Positions 1 to 13,575 of a stretch of DNA of 64,000 nt are shown one piece after another. The position numbers and the translations under genes are program-made. Position 1 is the first letter of the stretch. The number at the start of each line of letters is the position of its first letter. The notes under the pieces are model-generated. The model was given only the letters and a program-made list of their open reading frames with translations, had not been told where the DNA came from and ran no database searches. Source of the stretch: Micromonospora avicenniae (GTDB taxonomy: Bacteria; Actinomycetota; Actinomycetes; Mycobacteriales; Micromonosporaceae); contig NZ_FTNF01000001.1 in assembly GCF_900156065.1 (NCBI RefSeq), positions 248,001 to 312,000 on the forward strand. The letters are read 5' to 3'.

Positions 1-2194
<2,194 letters not shown>

Positions 2195-2245
2195 GTTATA
2201 TATCCCTCACACGTCGCTTGTTGCGCCAGCAGCTCACCGGGGTCG

Positions 2246-2277
2246 GGTCCCGGGGGCGGTCGCCCGCCCCCGGGACC
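2246..2277 (-). terminator. rpoB-rpoC intercistronic 14-bp hairpin
   Basis: Perfect inverted repeat: GGTCCCGGGGGCGG pairs with CCGCCCCCGGGACC around a 4-nt loop. It lies between the rpoB stop and the rpoC ribosome-binding site. No U-tract follows on the transcribed strand, so it may attenuate, pause or stabilise mRNA rather than terminate fully. Confidence 0.6.
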
Positions 2278-2283
2278 TCGACG

Positions 2284-5715
<3,432 letters not shown>

Positions 5716-5770
5716 GATGCGTCCTTCCGAGGACCGGTGCTGCAGAACGGCTGATACGCGTGCACTCCAA

Positions 5771-5818
5771 TGACCCCACCAGAAATATCCGCAAACGGAC
5801 ATTTCCGAGCAGGGGTCA
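5771..5818 (-). promoter_or_regulatory. Two-tier stem-loop in the rpoB leader
   Basis: Outer arms TGACCCC/GGGGTCA (7 bp) enclose an inner 10-bp stem, GAAATATCCG against CGGACATTTC (one G-U pair on the transcribed strand), with loop CAAA. It falls inside the predicted rpoB 5' UTR, about 55 nt upstream of the TTG start and downstream of the candidate promoter. A cis-acting RNA role is inference. Confidence 0.5.
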
Positions 5819-5842
5819 AGTCGGAAGGCAGCGCAAACTAGC

Positions 5843-5871
5843 AGTGTAGCCGAGAGGCTAACCGCTGTCCA
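5843..5871 (-). promoter_or_regulatory. Candidate sigma-70-type promoter of rpoBC
   Basis: Minus-strand TGGACA (5871-5866), a 17-nt spacer, then TACACT (5848-5843). Transcription would begin near 5836 and give a leader of about 120 nt. It would express rpoBC independently of rplJL. Confidence 0.55.
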
Positions 5872-5881
5872 GCCCACTCCG

Positions 5882-5956
5882 GCAGGTCATTGCGGAACGT
5901 GCTCCGGGACCCCCGGAAACCGGGTGAACCGGGCCGCTCGGAACGCAATGTCCCTG
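5882..5956 (-). other. Long inverted repeat in the rplL-rpoB spacer
   Basis: CATTGCG (5888-5894) is complementary to CGCAATG (5944-5950), with further pairing GCAGG/CTGC outside and smaller CCGG-rich hairpins inside. The rest of 5880-6198 shows no gene I would call. The arrangement recalls processing or attenuation sites known in this spacer in other bacteria; function here is inferred. Confidence 0.3.
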
Positions 5957-6198
5957 CCGGGCCGCTCGGGTGCCGCGGCCGATGATGCTGCCGCTTCGTT
6001 ACCCGACTGGTGGCCGTCGCAAGCGCGGAAGGTCTTGCTGGTGTCAGCGTGCCTGGCGGCCCGGGGCCGCGTCAAGGGGCCGCCCTCCGGCTCGCCGTGT
6101 CTTTCCCGCCGGCCCGCCGGAGCAGCCCGCCACCACCGCGCCACACCGTACGGACGGACGCCCTGCTCAACCCGCTGGTGGCGGGGCGACCAACGCGA

Positions 6199-6230
6199 CG
6201 GGCGGCGACCCGATGTCGGATCGCCGCCCG
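6199..6230 (-). terminator. Hairpin downstream of rplL
   Basis: CGGGCGGCGA pairs perfectly with TCGCCGCCCG (10 bp) about 60 nt after the rplL stop. There is no U-tract, which is common in high-GC actinobacteria. It is probably a terminator or partial attenuator between rplJL and rpoBC. Confidence 0.5.
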
Positions 6231-6288
6231 CCGCTGCGCGATATGTGCCCCGGCTCACGTGAACCGGACGCGCGAGGTGGTGCTCAGG

Positions 6289-6678
6289 TCACTTGAGGGT
6301 GACCTTGGCGCCCTCACCCTCGAGCTTGGCCTTGGCCTTCTCGGCGGTCTCCTTGTTGACCTTCTCCAGGACCGGCTTCGGCGCGCCCTCGACCAGGTCC
6401 TTGGCCTCCTTGAGGCCCAGGCCGGTCAGCTCACGCACGACCTTGATGACCTGGATCTTCTTGCCACCGTCGGCGTCGAGGATGACGTCGAACTCGTCCT
6501 TCTCCGGCTCGGCCTCGGCGGCGGCGCCGCCCTGGGCCGGCACACCAGCGGCCATCGCGACCGGAGCGGCGGCGGTGACCTCGAAGGTCTCCTCGAACTG
6601 CTTCACGAACTCGGAGAGCTCGATCAGCGTCATCTCCTTGAACGCGTCGAGCAGCTCGTCGGTGCTGAGCTTCGCCAT
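6289..6678 (-). CDS. rplL: 50S ribosomal protein L7/L12
   Basis: Multicopy stalk protein that recruits translation GTPases to the large subunit; 129 aa. The N-terminal dimerisation helix ([17 protein letters not shown]) is followed by an Ala-rich hinge near residues 40-55. The C-terminal domain contains the conserved [20 protein letters not shown] segment and ends [12 protein letters not shown]. It lies 54 nt downstream of rplJ, with which it is normally co-transcribed and whose product it binds. Confidence 0.97.
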   Translation of the reverse strand: MAKLSTDELLDAFKEMTLIELSEFVKQFEETFEVTAAAPVAMAAGVPAQGGAAAEAEPEKDEFDVILDADGGKKIQVIKVVRELTGLGLKEAKDLVEGAPKPVLEKVNKETAEKAKAKLEGEGAKVTLK

Positions 6679-6732
6679 GTCTGGCGTCCTTTCCTGAAAG
6701 TTTTATCTGAAGACGTGGTGCGCCGGGAGGCC

Positions 6733-7278
6733 TCAGGCCGCCTCGGCGCCTTCCTTCTCGCGCTTGTCCTGCAGGGCGGCCGCCAGACGCGCAGTCTGGG
6801 CGAGCGGGGCCTGGAACAGGGCCGCGGCCTTGCTCAGGTTGCCCTTCATCGCGCCAGCCAGCTTCGCCAGCAGCACCTCACGGGACTCCAGGTCGGCGAG
6901 CTTCGTGACCTCGGCCGCGGAAATGGCCTTGCCCTCGAAGACGCCGCCCTTGATGACGAGCTTCGGGTTGGCCTTCGCGAAATCGCGAAGCCCCTTCGCC
7001 GCCTCGACGACGTCGCCCGAAACGAAAGTCAGCGCGGTAGGACCGGTGAACAGCTCGTCGAGCCCGGAGATACCCGCGTCGGCCGCGGCACGCTTGGCCA
7101 GCGTGTTCTTCGCGACCGTGTAGCTGGTCTCCTTGCCGAGCGAGCGCCGCAGCTGGGTGAGCTGGGAAACCGTCAGACCGCGGTACTCGGTCAGCACCGT
7201 GGCACCCGCGTTGCGGAAGCTCTCGGTCAGCTCGGCGACGGCCGTGGCCTTGTCGGCCCGGATCGGCTTGTCCGCCAT
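6733..7278 (-). CDS. rplJ: 50S ribosomal protein L10
   Basis: Stalk base protein that anchors L7/L12 dimers and usually controls its own operon through the leader; 181 aa. The start at [14 protein letters not shown] is supported by GAGAGGAGGG just upstream; a longer frame extends into the leader and is not credible. The L10 core ([21 protein letters not shown], here in two overlapping parts: [12 protein letters not shown] and [12 protein letters not shown]) is clear, and the C-terminal helix that binds L12 is Ala/Lys-rich. An attenuator-like terminator lies in its leader. Confidence 0.97.
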   Translation of the reverse strand: MADKPIRADKATAVAELTESFRNAGATVLTEYRGLTVSQLTQLRRSLGKETSYTVAKNTLAKRAAADAGISGLDELFTGPTALTFVSGDVVEAAKGLRDFAKANPKLVIKGGVFEGKAISAAEVTKLADLESREVLLAKLAGAMKGNLSKAAALFQAPLAQTARLAAALQDKREKEGAEAA

Positions 7279-7535
7279 GTCCCTCCTCTCTCGTTGCTCG
7301 AGGCTGGTCGCCGTCGGGAGCAGGTGCTCGCGACGGCGGCTCAGGAAACGCGACAACGAGAAAAGCCCCGGCGCAGGGCGCACGGGGCGAGGGCCGGCGA
7401 ACGCGGGCACGGTCGGCGGGCCGTGCTGCACTGCCGTCTTTCGCTTGCCGCCCTACGCGGGTCGCCCGTCATCGCGGGACCTTCGACCGTGCCGAGGCAC
7501 GGTGACCAGCGGTCTCTGGGTGGAACTTCGTCGCA
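7279..7535 (-). promoter_or_regulatory. rplJ leader (candidate L10 autoregulatory leader)
   Basis: The 380 nt between the ABC permease and rplJ carry no gene. The part nearest rplJ contains several GC-rich stems and a strong terminator. In other bacteria L10 with L12 binds the rplJ leader and represses it by attenuation or translational control. Placement and a terminator inside the leader fit this, but I cannot fold or align it here. Confidence 0.5.
7361..7388 (-). terminator. Attenuator-like intrinsic terminator in the rplJ leader
   Basis: On the minus strand GCCCCG-t-GCGC-cct-GCGC-CGGGGC forms a 10-bp stem with one bulge and a 3-nt loop, followed at once by TTTT. It is the most classical intrinsic terminator in the window and sits 83 nt upstream of rplJ. 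That position fits attenuation of rplJL better than the end of the ABC transcript, whose last gene stops about 270 nt earlier. Confidence 0.7.
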
Positions 7536-7565
7536 AGGTTACGCGACACGCGGCGCGAGCAGCAA
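7536..7565 (-). promoter_or_regulatory. Candidate rplJ promoter
   Basis: Minus-strand TTGCTG (7565-7560), an 18-nt spacer, then TAACCT (7541-7536). This would place the rplJ start site near 7529, upstream of the attenuator. Confidence 0.4.
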
Positions 7566-7660
7566 ATCACCCGGCACATGTGTGCCAGGTCACGTCCTCG
7601 CCCGGTGGAAACCCGATCGCGCCGGTACCGTCCCTGCCGGCGCCGGCGCACAGCCACCGT

Positions 7661-8350
7661 TCAGGCCCGCGACCGGCGCCACCACAGGTAGCCGGCCAGG
7701 GCGACGGCGCTCCAAACCACCGCCCAGCAGGTGAGCAGCGTAATCGTCGGCGCCGCGACCGCTCCGGTCGTGGCCCGGGCGGTGGCCATGATCGGCGGCA
7801 TCAGCCAGGGCACCGCCGAGCCGCTCAGGCCGAGCACGATCGTGCCGACCCCGCCGAGGACCAGCACGGCGACGCCGTACCCGGCGCTGCCCGTACAGGC
7901 CCGGCTGGCGAGCGCACCGAGCAGCACCGCCGGGGGTACGGCCAGCAGGTGCGCCCAGAGCCCCAGGGCGACGCCGAGACCCACGGACGGCCCACCCGGC
8001 TCGACCACCGTGGTGACCCCGCCGACCAGCCACGGGAAGGCCAGGGCGACGACGACCGTGCCGAGCCCCGCCACGACGGCGGCGAGCAACCCGGCCAACC
8101 GCTCCCGCGGCACCCCGACCACCACCTGCGCGAGGCGGCGCTGCCCGTCCGGCTCCACGTCCAGCAACAGTTTGGTCTGCCATGCCAGCAGCGGGAAGAG
8201 GACCACCGCCGAGACGCCGTACGCCTCCGCCGGCTGGGCCCGGCCGCCGCCGTAGAGGATGCCGAGGGCCACGAGACCGGCGAGCAGCGGCGCCACCGCC
8301 CGCCCGGTACGCAGGAAGCCGGCCAGCCGGAGCCGGACCAGCGCGGTCAT
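7661..8350 (-). CDS. ABC transporter membrane subunit (unknown substrate)
   Basis: A 229-aa integral membrane protein with about six hydrophobic segments, for example VAPLLAGLVALGILYGG and LLTCWAVVWSAVALAGYLW. It begins at the ATG that overlaps the stop of the ATP-binding subunit (ATGA), so the two are translationally coupled and probably form one transporter. It has no substrate-binding loop I recognise, and the short length suggests an ABC-2-like export permease. The pair lies between rplA and rplJ, an accessory insertion in a conserved ribosomal block. Substrate unknown. Confidence 0.75.
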   Translation of the reverse strand: MTALVRLRLAGFLRTGRAVAPLLAGLVALGILYGGGRAQPAEAYGVSAVVLFPLLAWQTKLLLDVEPDGQRRLAQVVVGVPRERLAGLLAAVVAGLGTVVVALAFPWLVGGVTTVVEPGGPSVGLGVALGLWAHLLAVPPAVLLGALASRACTGSAGYGVAVLVLGGVGTIVLGLSGSAVPWLMPPIMATARATTGAVAAPTITLLTCWAVVWSAVALAGYLWWRRSRA

Positions 8351-9234
8351 CGGGCGACCTGCCCGTCCGGGTCGGCCGACCCGACCGGGGCGGCGATCGG
8401 CTCCGGCTCGGCGGCGTCCGGCTGCTCCGGGCCCGACGACGACACTCCGCCGGCGATCCCGAACCGATCGGACGCCCCGGGCGGGTGCTCGGAGCCGGAA
8501 CGGACCTCGGAGCGTACGGCGCGCACCTGATGGCCCTCGGCCCGCAGCCGGGCGACGGTGCCGGCGACCCGCGCGGCGGGCACCGCGATCTCGACCACCG
8601 CGTACGCCTGGCTCTCTGTCGGCGTCTCCTCGCTCACCACCCCGTCGGCGACCACCCATCGGCGCGCGCCGGGCAGCCGGACGGTCTCCCCGCGGTGGTC
8701 GCTGACCAGCACCGATCCCCCACCGGTAAGCACCTCGTCGATCACCTCGGGGACCAGTTCGCGGGAGGCGGCGTCCAGCCCCTCCCAGGGCTCGTCGAGC
8801 ACGAGCAGCCCCGGCCGGCGGAGCATGGCCTGGGCCAGGCCGACCTTCTGGGCCGTCCCCTTCGACAGCTCAGGCAGCCGGACCTGGCGGAACCGGGTGA
8901 GACCGAGACGCTCGGTCCAGTCGTCCACCGCGCGCCTCGCCTCGGCCTTCGTCAGGCCGGCCATCGTGCCCATCGCGGCCAGGTAGTGCTCGACGTTGAA
9001 CGGCTGGTCGGCGGGGAAGCGTTCCGGAACCCAGCCCACTCGGGTCGGACGCTCGACGACCCGCCCCCGCCCCGGACGCAGCACGCCGGCCGCCACCTGG
9101 AGGAGGGTCGACTTGCCGACCCCGTTGCGGCCCTGCACGACCGCCGCCTCCCCCGCGTCGACGGCCACGTCGGCGCCCCGCAACACCCATGGCCCCCGCC
9201 GGTGGTACCGGAGCCAGACGTTCTCCAGTCGCAT
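8347..9234 (-). CDS. ABC transporter ATP-binding protein
   Basis: A 295-aa ATPase. Walker A is GRNGVGKST (near residues 35-43), the signature loop reads LSKGTAQKVGLAQAM, and Walker B is LLVLDEPWEGLD, followed by the switch histidine in LVSDHRGE. The first 200 residues are the nucleotide-binding domain; a variable tail of about 90 residues, rich in Ser/Pro/Glu, follows. It overlaps the downstream permease by 4 nt. A bidirectional hairpin separates it from rplA, so it is probably transcribed separately. Export by an ABC-2-like system is my inference. Confidence 0.85.
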   Translation of the reverse strand: MRLENVWLRYHRRGPWVLRGADVAVDAGEAAVVQGRNGVGKSTLLQVAAGVLRPGRGRVVERPTRVGWVPERFPADQPFNVEHYLAAMGTMAGLTKAEARRAVDDWTERLGLTRFRQVRLPELSKGTAQKVGLAQAMLRRPGLLVLDEPWEGLDAASRELVPEVIDEVLTGGGSVLVSDHRGETVRLPGARRWVVADGVVSEETPTESQAYAVVEIAVPAARVAGTVARLRAEGHQVRAVRSEVRSGSEHPPGASDRFGIAGGVSSSGPEQPDAAEPEPIAAPVGSADPDGQVAR

Positions 9235-9263
9235 GTCGACGAGCCTGCCACATCGGAAACGCG

Positions 9264-9297
9264 AAGGGGCGCCGCCACATTCGTGGCGACGCCCCTT
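9264..9297 (-). terminator. Terminator after rplA
   Basis: AAGGGGCG pairs with CGCCCCTT; after one mismatch CGCCAC pairs with GTGGCG around the loop ATTC. It lies 13 nt downstream of the rplA stop and upstream of the ABC ATPase start, so it should end the rplK-rplA transcript. Confidence 0.7.
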
Positions 9298-9310
9298 ACG
9301 GTCGGTGGAC

Positions 9311-10027
9311 TCAGGCCTCGGCCGAGCCCTCCTGGAGGTTCTTCACCACGTTCGGGTCGACCGGGACACCCGGACCCATCGTGGTGGTGAGGACGACCTT
9401 CTTGAGGTACTTGCCCTTGGCCGCGGACGGCTTGGCCCGCAGCACCTCGTCCAGCACCGCCGCGTAGTTGTCGACCAGCTGCGCCTCGCTGAACGAGGCC
9501 TTGCCGATGATCAGGTGCAGGTTCGAGTGCTTGTCCACCCGGAACGTGATCTTGCCGCCCTTGATGTCCTGGACCGCCTTGGTGACGTCCATCGTCACCG
9601 TGCCGGTCTTCGGGTTCGGCATGAGGCCGCGCGGGCCCAGGATCCGCGCGATCCGACCGATCTTGGCCATCTGGTCCGGCGTGGCGATCGCCGCGTCGAA
9701 GTCGAGCCAGCCCTCCTGAATCCGGGCGACCAGCTCGTCGGTGCCCACCTCGTCGGCACCCGCCGCGGCGGCCTCCTCGGCCTTCGCGCCGGCAGCGAAG
9801 ACGATCACGCGGGCGGTCTTACCGGTGCCGTGCGGCAGGTTGACCGTGCCACGGACCATCTGGTCCGCCTTGCGGGGGTCGACGCCGAGGCGCATCGCGA
9901 CCTCGACCGTGGCGTCGAACTTGACGTTGGTGGTGTCCTTGGCCAGCTTCACGGCCTCGGCGGGGGTGTAGAGCTTGGACCGGTCGATGACCTCGGCGGC
10001 CTTGCGGTAGCTCTTGCTGCGCTGCAT
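9311..10027 (-). CDS. rplA: 50S ribosomal protein L1
   Basis: L1 stalk protein of the large subunit, which helps release deacylated tRNA from the E site; in many bacteria it represses its own operon. 238 aa. The start [15 protein letters not shown] is preceded by AGGAG at a 10-nt spacing. The signature segment around [15 protein letters not shown] is intact, as is the ending [10 protein letters not shown]. It follows rplK by 79 nt, the usual L11 operon order, and a strong terminator follows. Confidence 0.97.
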   Translation of the reverse strand: MQRSKSYRKAAEVIDRSKLYTPAEAVKLAKDTTNVKFDATVEVAMRLGVDPRKADQMVRGTVNLPHGTGKTARVIVFAAGAKAEEAAAAGADEVGTDELVARIQEGWLDFDAAIATPDQMAKIGRIARILGPRGLMPNPKTGTVTMDVTKAVQDIKGGKITFRVDKHSNLHLIIGKASFSEAQLVDNYAAVLDEVLRAKPSAAKGKYLKKVVLTTTMGPGVPVDPNVVKNLQEGSAEA

Positions 10028-10106
10028 GTTCTGGTTACTCCTGTGGTCTCTGGCGGGCCGCTTCCGCGCGCCCTCCCACGATCCGTACGGGTCGGTGCTG
10101 GCGAGA

Positions 10107-10538
10107 TCAGTCGCTGACGGTGATGCCCATGGAGCGGGCGGTACCGGCGATGATCCGCTCGGCGTGGTCGAGGTCGTTCGCGTTGAGGTCGGCCATCTTC
10201 CGCTCGGCGATCTCGCGCACCTGGGCGCGGCTGACCGAGCCGACCTTCTGCGTGTGCGGGACGCCCGAGCCCTTCTGCACACCGGCGGCCTTGATCAGCA
10301 GCCGGGCGGCGGGCGGGGTCTTCAGCACGAAGGTGAAGGACCGGTCCTCGTACACGCTGATCTCGGCGGGGACGATGTCGCCCCGCTGCGACTCGGTCTG
10401 CGCGTTGTAGGACTTGCAGAACTCCATGATGTTCACGCCGTGCTGGCCGAGCGCGGGGCCGACCGGCGGCGCCGGGGTGGCCTGGCCCGCCGGCAGCTGA
10501 AGCGTGAACGTCTTGACGAGCTTCTTCTTCGGAGGCAT
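10107..10538 (-). CDS. rplK: 50S ribosomal protein L11
   Basis: GTPase-centre protein that binds 23S rRNA with L10, and the target region of thiopeptides; 143 aa, exact family length. The start [18 protein letters not shown] is preceded by AGGAAGAG. The Pro-rich N-terminal linker ([19 protein letters not shown]) and the RNA-binding C-terminal domain ([20 protein letters not shown]) are complete. It lies downstream of nusG, separated from it by a hairpin. Confidence 0.97.
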   Translation of the reverse strand: MPPKKKLVKTFTLQLPAGQATPAPPVGPALGQHGVNIMEFCKSYNAQTESQRGDIVPAEISVYEDRSFTFVLKTPPAARLLIKAAGVQKGSGVPHTQKVGSVSRAQVREIAERKMADLNANDLDHAERIIAGTARSMGITVSD

Positions 10539-10683
10539 GTCTCTTCCTGGGGCTTGACTGGGATTGGTGCTCATCGGCACCGCCCTGCGGGCGCGCACGG
10601 TCAGCGCGGCGCGAGGCAGCGACATTCAAGGGTAGCGCAGCCCCTGCTCCAGCCGTACGGCGAGGTCGAGCAGGAACGGCCAC

Positions 10684-10713
10684 GCCGGCGGCGGGACGCT
10701 TCCCACCGCCGGC
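10684..10713 (-). terminator. Hairpin after nusG
   Basis: GCCGGCGG/CCGCCGGC (8 bp) with an inner GGGA/TCCC extension, 9 nt downstream of the nusG stop. It probably reduces read-through into rplK-rplA. Confidence 0.55.
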
Positions 10714-10721
10714 AACCGGAA

Positions 10722-11444
10722 TCAGATCTTGGCGACCTGGTTGAAGTTCAGCTCGACCGGCGTCTCCCGGCCGAAGATCGACACCAGCACCTTGAGCTTC
10801 TGCTGGTCGGCGTTGATCTCACTGATCGTCGCCGGCAGCGACGCGAAGGCGCCGTCGGTGACGGTGACGGAGTCGCCGACCTCGAAGTCGAGAACCTTGA
10901 TCTCGGGCTTCGCCTTCTTCTGCTCGGTCTCGACCGCCGGAGCCAGCCACTTGAGCACCTCGTCGAGGGAGAGCGGCGCCGGCCGGTCGGCCCGGTCGGT
11001 GGCACCGACGAAACCGGTCACCCCGGGCGTGTTGCGCACGCACGAGTACGACTCGGCGGTCAGCTCCATCCGAACCAGGATGTAGCCCGGGAAGACCTTC
11101 GCCTGAACCTGGGACCGCTTGCCGTTCTTGACCTCGACCTCTTCCCGGGTCGGCACCTCGACCTGGTAGATGAAGTCCTCCATGTCGAGGCTGGTGATCC
11201 GGGTCTCGAGGTTGGTCTTGACCTTGTTCTCGTAGCCGGCGTAGGAGTGCACCACGTACCAGTCGCCCGGCGCGTAGCGCAGCTTCTGGCGCAGCTCGGC
11301 GACCGGGTCGAACTCCTCGTCCGACGGCGCCTCGGTGGTCGGGATTTCCGGCTCGCTGGCGGCCTCGACCGACTCGTCGTTCGCCGCCGTCGCCACCGTG
11401 GACTGCTCGTCCGCGGGACCGGCGGTCTCGTCGTACTCAGGCAC
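10722..11444 (-). CDS. nusG: Transcription termination/antitermination factor NusG
   Basis: Binds RNA polymerase and links it to Rho or the ribosome. 240 aa from a GTG start. An acidic, disordered N-terminal extension of about 60 residues (typical of actinobacterial NusG) precedes the NGN domain ([19 protein letters not shown], then [11 protein letters not shown]). The C-terminal KOW domain contains [14 protein letters not shown] and ends [11 protein letters not shown]. It lies 38 nt downstream of secE, the near-universal pairing. Confidence 0.96.
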   Translation of the reverse strand: MPEYDETAGPADEQSTVATAANDESVEAASEPEIPTTEAPSDEEFDPVAELRQKLRYAPGDWYVVHSYAGYENKVKTNLETRITSLDMEDFIYQVEVPTREEVEVKNGKRSQVQAKVFPGYILVRMELTAESYSCVRNTPGVTGFVGATDRADRPAPLSLDEVLKWLAPAVETEQKKAKPEIKVLDFEVGDSVTVTDGAFASLPATISEINADQQKLKVLVSIFGRETPVELNFNQVAKI

Positions 11445-11482
11445 GCTCGCTCACTTCCGTCACTATCGGCTGGTACAGCCGG

Positions 11483-11875
11483 TCAGCTGGGGTTGCCGAA
11501 GACCCACAGCACGCCCTTGGCGAAGCCGTAGTCCAGGACACCCACGATCGTCAACATCACCGCGACGAAGGTGACAACGACGGCCGTGTAGGTCAGCAAC
11601 TCCTTGCGGGTCGGCCAGATGACCTTACGCAGTTCGGCCACGACCTCGCGGAAGAACCGGGCGATGCGGCCGAACAGGCCCACCCGGTCGGTCTCGGTCC
11701 GGGTCTTCGGCCGGCTGTCGGCCGACTCGGCCTTCGCGCGGGACCGCGTCGCGGTGCCGCCGCGGGAAACCGGCTCGTCCGCGTCGGTGGCGTCGTCGCC
11801 GGCAACGTCGTCGACGGTCTCGTCGTTCAGACGATCGTCGCCGGCATCCTCGCCGCGCCGCTTGCTCTCGGCCAC
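11483..11875 (-). CDS. secE: Preprotein translocase subunit SecE
   Basis: Small essential subunit of the SecYEG channel. 130 aa from GTG (VAESKRRGEDAGD), chosen because GCGGAGGG lies 6 nt upstream; an in-frame GTG at 11905 would add ten residues. A charged, disordered N-terminal half is followed by the amphipathic segment RFFREVVAELRKVIWPTRKE, the SecE signature, and one membrane helix (VVVTFVAVMLTIVGVLDYGF). It lies between tRNA-Trp and nusG, as in other actinobacteria. Confidence 0.93.
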   Translation of the reverse strand: MAESKRRGEDAGDDRLNDETVDDVAGDDATDADEPVSRGGTATRSRAKAESADSRPKTRTETDRVGLFGRIARFFREVVAELRKVIWPTRKELLTYTAVVVTFVAVMLTIVGVLDYGFAKGVLWVFGNPS

Positions 11876-12086
11876 TTCGCCCTCCGCGGGATCTCGGGTT
11901 CGCACGCCGGGCGGCGTGCGCGGCGCTGGTCACGCCGGCTGGGCCCAACCGTCCCGCGACGGGCCGCGGCCGGCGGATCGACCGGTGGCCCGATGCCTCC
12001 GAACCACCCCGCCGATGCCACCACCACGGGCCGGACGCCGCCTTCACACGGCGGCGCGACCCACGGGAACGGTCAGGCCTGAGGCG

Positions 12087-12159
<73 letters not shown>

Positions 12160-12227
12160 GTGCGGCAACGCTCACCCCACTCGGCCCAGGACGGGTCGAG
12201 CAGGGGTCACTTGCCCCACGGCGGACC

Positions 12228-12257
12228 AGTGTACGGGTAGGTGGCCGACTTTCCCAA
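12228..12257 (-). promoter_or_regulatory. Candidate promoter of trpT-secE-nusG
   Basis: Minus-strand TTGGGA (12257-12252), an 18-nt spacer, TACACT (12233-12228), about 70 nt before the tRNA. It follows the hadB stop, so it could drive the tRNA and secE-nusG separately from rpmG-hadAB. Confidence 0.4.
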
Positions 12258-12311
12258 CCGGTCCACCCATCGCGCGTCCGCGCCCCAGGTCGGCGCCCTG
12301 TGAACGCCGGG

Positions 12312-12704
12312 TCAGCGGGACGTCCGGACGGTCGCCCGGGCCTGGGAGAGAACCTTGTCGCCGAGACAGGTGGCCGTGATGTCCAGCCGGGTAAGCCCGT
12401 CCTCGGTGACCTCGCGTACCACGGCCGTCACCTCGATCTCGGTGCCCTCGTCGTCGTCGGGCACCACGACGGGCCGGGTGAACCGGACCCCGTAGTCGAC
12501 CACCGCGTCCGCCGCACCGGCCCACTCCGCCACGGCCCGGCCGACCAGGGCCATGGTGAACATGCCGTGCGCGATGACGCCGGGCAGCCCGACCTTGGTG
12601 GCGATCCGGTCGCTCCAGTGGATCGGGTTGAAGTCGCCCGAGGCGCCGGCGTAGCGGACCAGGTCCGCGCGGGTCACCCGGAACGTCCTGGCTGGCAGCT
12701 CCAT
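12312..12704 (-). CDS. hadB: MaoC-like (R)-hydratase/dehydratase subunit, HadB type
   Basis: Hot-dog-fold dehydratase, 130 aa. The hydratase-2 motif ASGDFNPIHWSD carries the catalytic Asp24 and His29. ATG chosen because GGGGAGG lies upstream; it begins one nt after the hadA stop. In mycobacteria HadAB is the (3R)-hydroxyacyl-ACP dehydratase of the FAS-II chain-elongation cycle for mycolic acids, and the order rpmG-hadA-hadB-(hadC)-trpT-secE is the same there. hadC is absent here. The substrate in a presumably mycolate-free organism is unknown. Confidence 0.85.
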   Translation of the reverse strand: MELPARTFRVTRADLVRYAGASGDFNPIHWSDRIATKVGLPGVIAHGMFTMALVGRAVAEWAGAADAVVDYGVRFTRPVVVPDDDEGTEIEVTAVVREVTEDGLTRLDITATCLGDKVLSQARATVRTSR

Positions 12705-12705
12705 G

Positions 12706-13152
12706 TCAGGCCTCCCCACGTACGACGAGCTTGGACCAGACCGCGACGACCGGCTCGCCGGCGACGGTGGTGATGTCGGTGCGGGTGGTCAGAAAGCCGT
12801 GCCCGCCGCGGTTGGTGATGTCCTCGATGGTGCTCACACAGATCAGCTCGTCTCCGGCCACCACCGGCCGGGTGTACGCGAACCTCTGATCGCCGTGCAC
12901 GACGCGGCTGTAGTCGACGCCCACCGCAGGGTCCTCGACGATCTGCTGGGTGGCGGCCATCGTCACAACGAAGGGAAAGGTGGGCGGGGCCACCACGTCG
13001 GGGTGGCCGAGCGCACGAGCAGCCTCGGGGTCGTGATGGGCCGGGTCGGTCGCACCGATGGCCGTGGCGAACTCGCGGATCTTCTCTCGGCCCACCTGGT
13101 AGGGGGCGGTCGGCGGGTACGTACGGCCGACGTAGGACGGGTCCAGGGACAT
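12706..13152 (-). CDS. hadA: FAS1-type dehydratase-like hot-dog protein, HadA type
   Basis: 148 aa, beginning MSLDPSYVGRTYPPTAPYQV, with the actinobacterial MaoC N-terminal (UPF0336/FAS1_DH-like) fold: VGREKIREFATAIGATDPAHHDPE followed by a strand-rich core. It lacks the catalytic D-x-N-P-x-H motif, as expected for the substrate-binding partner of a HadA-HadB heterodimer. It immediately precedes hadB and follows rpmG by 124 nt, so the two form a transcription unit or part of one. Confidence 0.85.
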   Translation of the reverse strand: MSLDPSYVGRTYPPTAPYQVGREKIREFATAIGATDPAHHDPEAARALGHPDVVAPPTFPFVVTMAATQQIVEDPAVGVDYSRVVHGDQRFAYTRPVVAGDELICVSTIEDITNRGGHGFLTTRTDITTVAGEPVVAVWSKLVVRGEA

Positions 13153-13276
13153 GCCGCGAACCTACACGTAAAGCCCGATCGCCGACCCGAGCGGTCAGCG
13201 ACGGCAGATGCCGCGCCGGCCGGTCAGATCGGCGATCGGGTGGAGCTTCAAGCGGCCGGACGGAGCCGGCCCTAGG

Positions 13277-13444
13277 TCAGCGGGTCTCGCGGTGGACCGT
13301 GTGCCGACCGTCCCGGGGGCAGAACTTCTTCAGCTCGATGCGGTCCGGGTCGTTACGGCGGTTCTTGCGCGTGATGTAGTTGCGCTCCTTGCACTCCACA
13401 CACGCCAAAGTGATCTTCGGCCGGACATCGGTCGCCTTCGCCAC
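13277..13444 (-). CDS. rpmG: 50S ribosomal protein L33
   Basis: 55 aa from a GTG ([20 protein letters not shown]), too short to stand out by length but with the full L33 pattern: CxxC near residues 16-19, [20 protein letters not shown], and [15 protein letters not shown] at the end. Only three cysteines are seen (two in CVEC, one in FCPR), so it is a zinc-poor or C- variant. GGAAGG lies 11 nt upstream. It follows tRNA-Met and precedes hadA. Confidence 0.95.
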   Translation of the reverse strand: MAKATDVRPKITLACVECKERNYITRKNRRNDPDRIELKKFCPRDGRHTVHRETR

Positions 13445-13575
13445 GGCGGAGTGCCTTCCTCGCTACGGTTACAACTACGACGCAACAGCGTACGCGCTGC
13501 TGACGCGGACATGCAAAGCGGGCGCCTGTGGCGCCCTTCTCACTGACCACCGGGAACACGCCCGGAGGACGAGAG

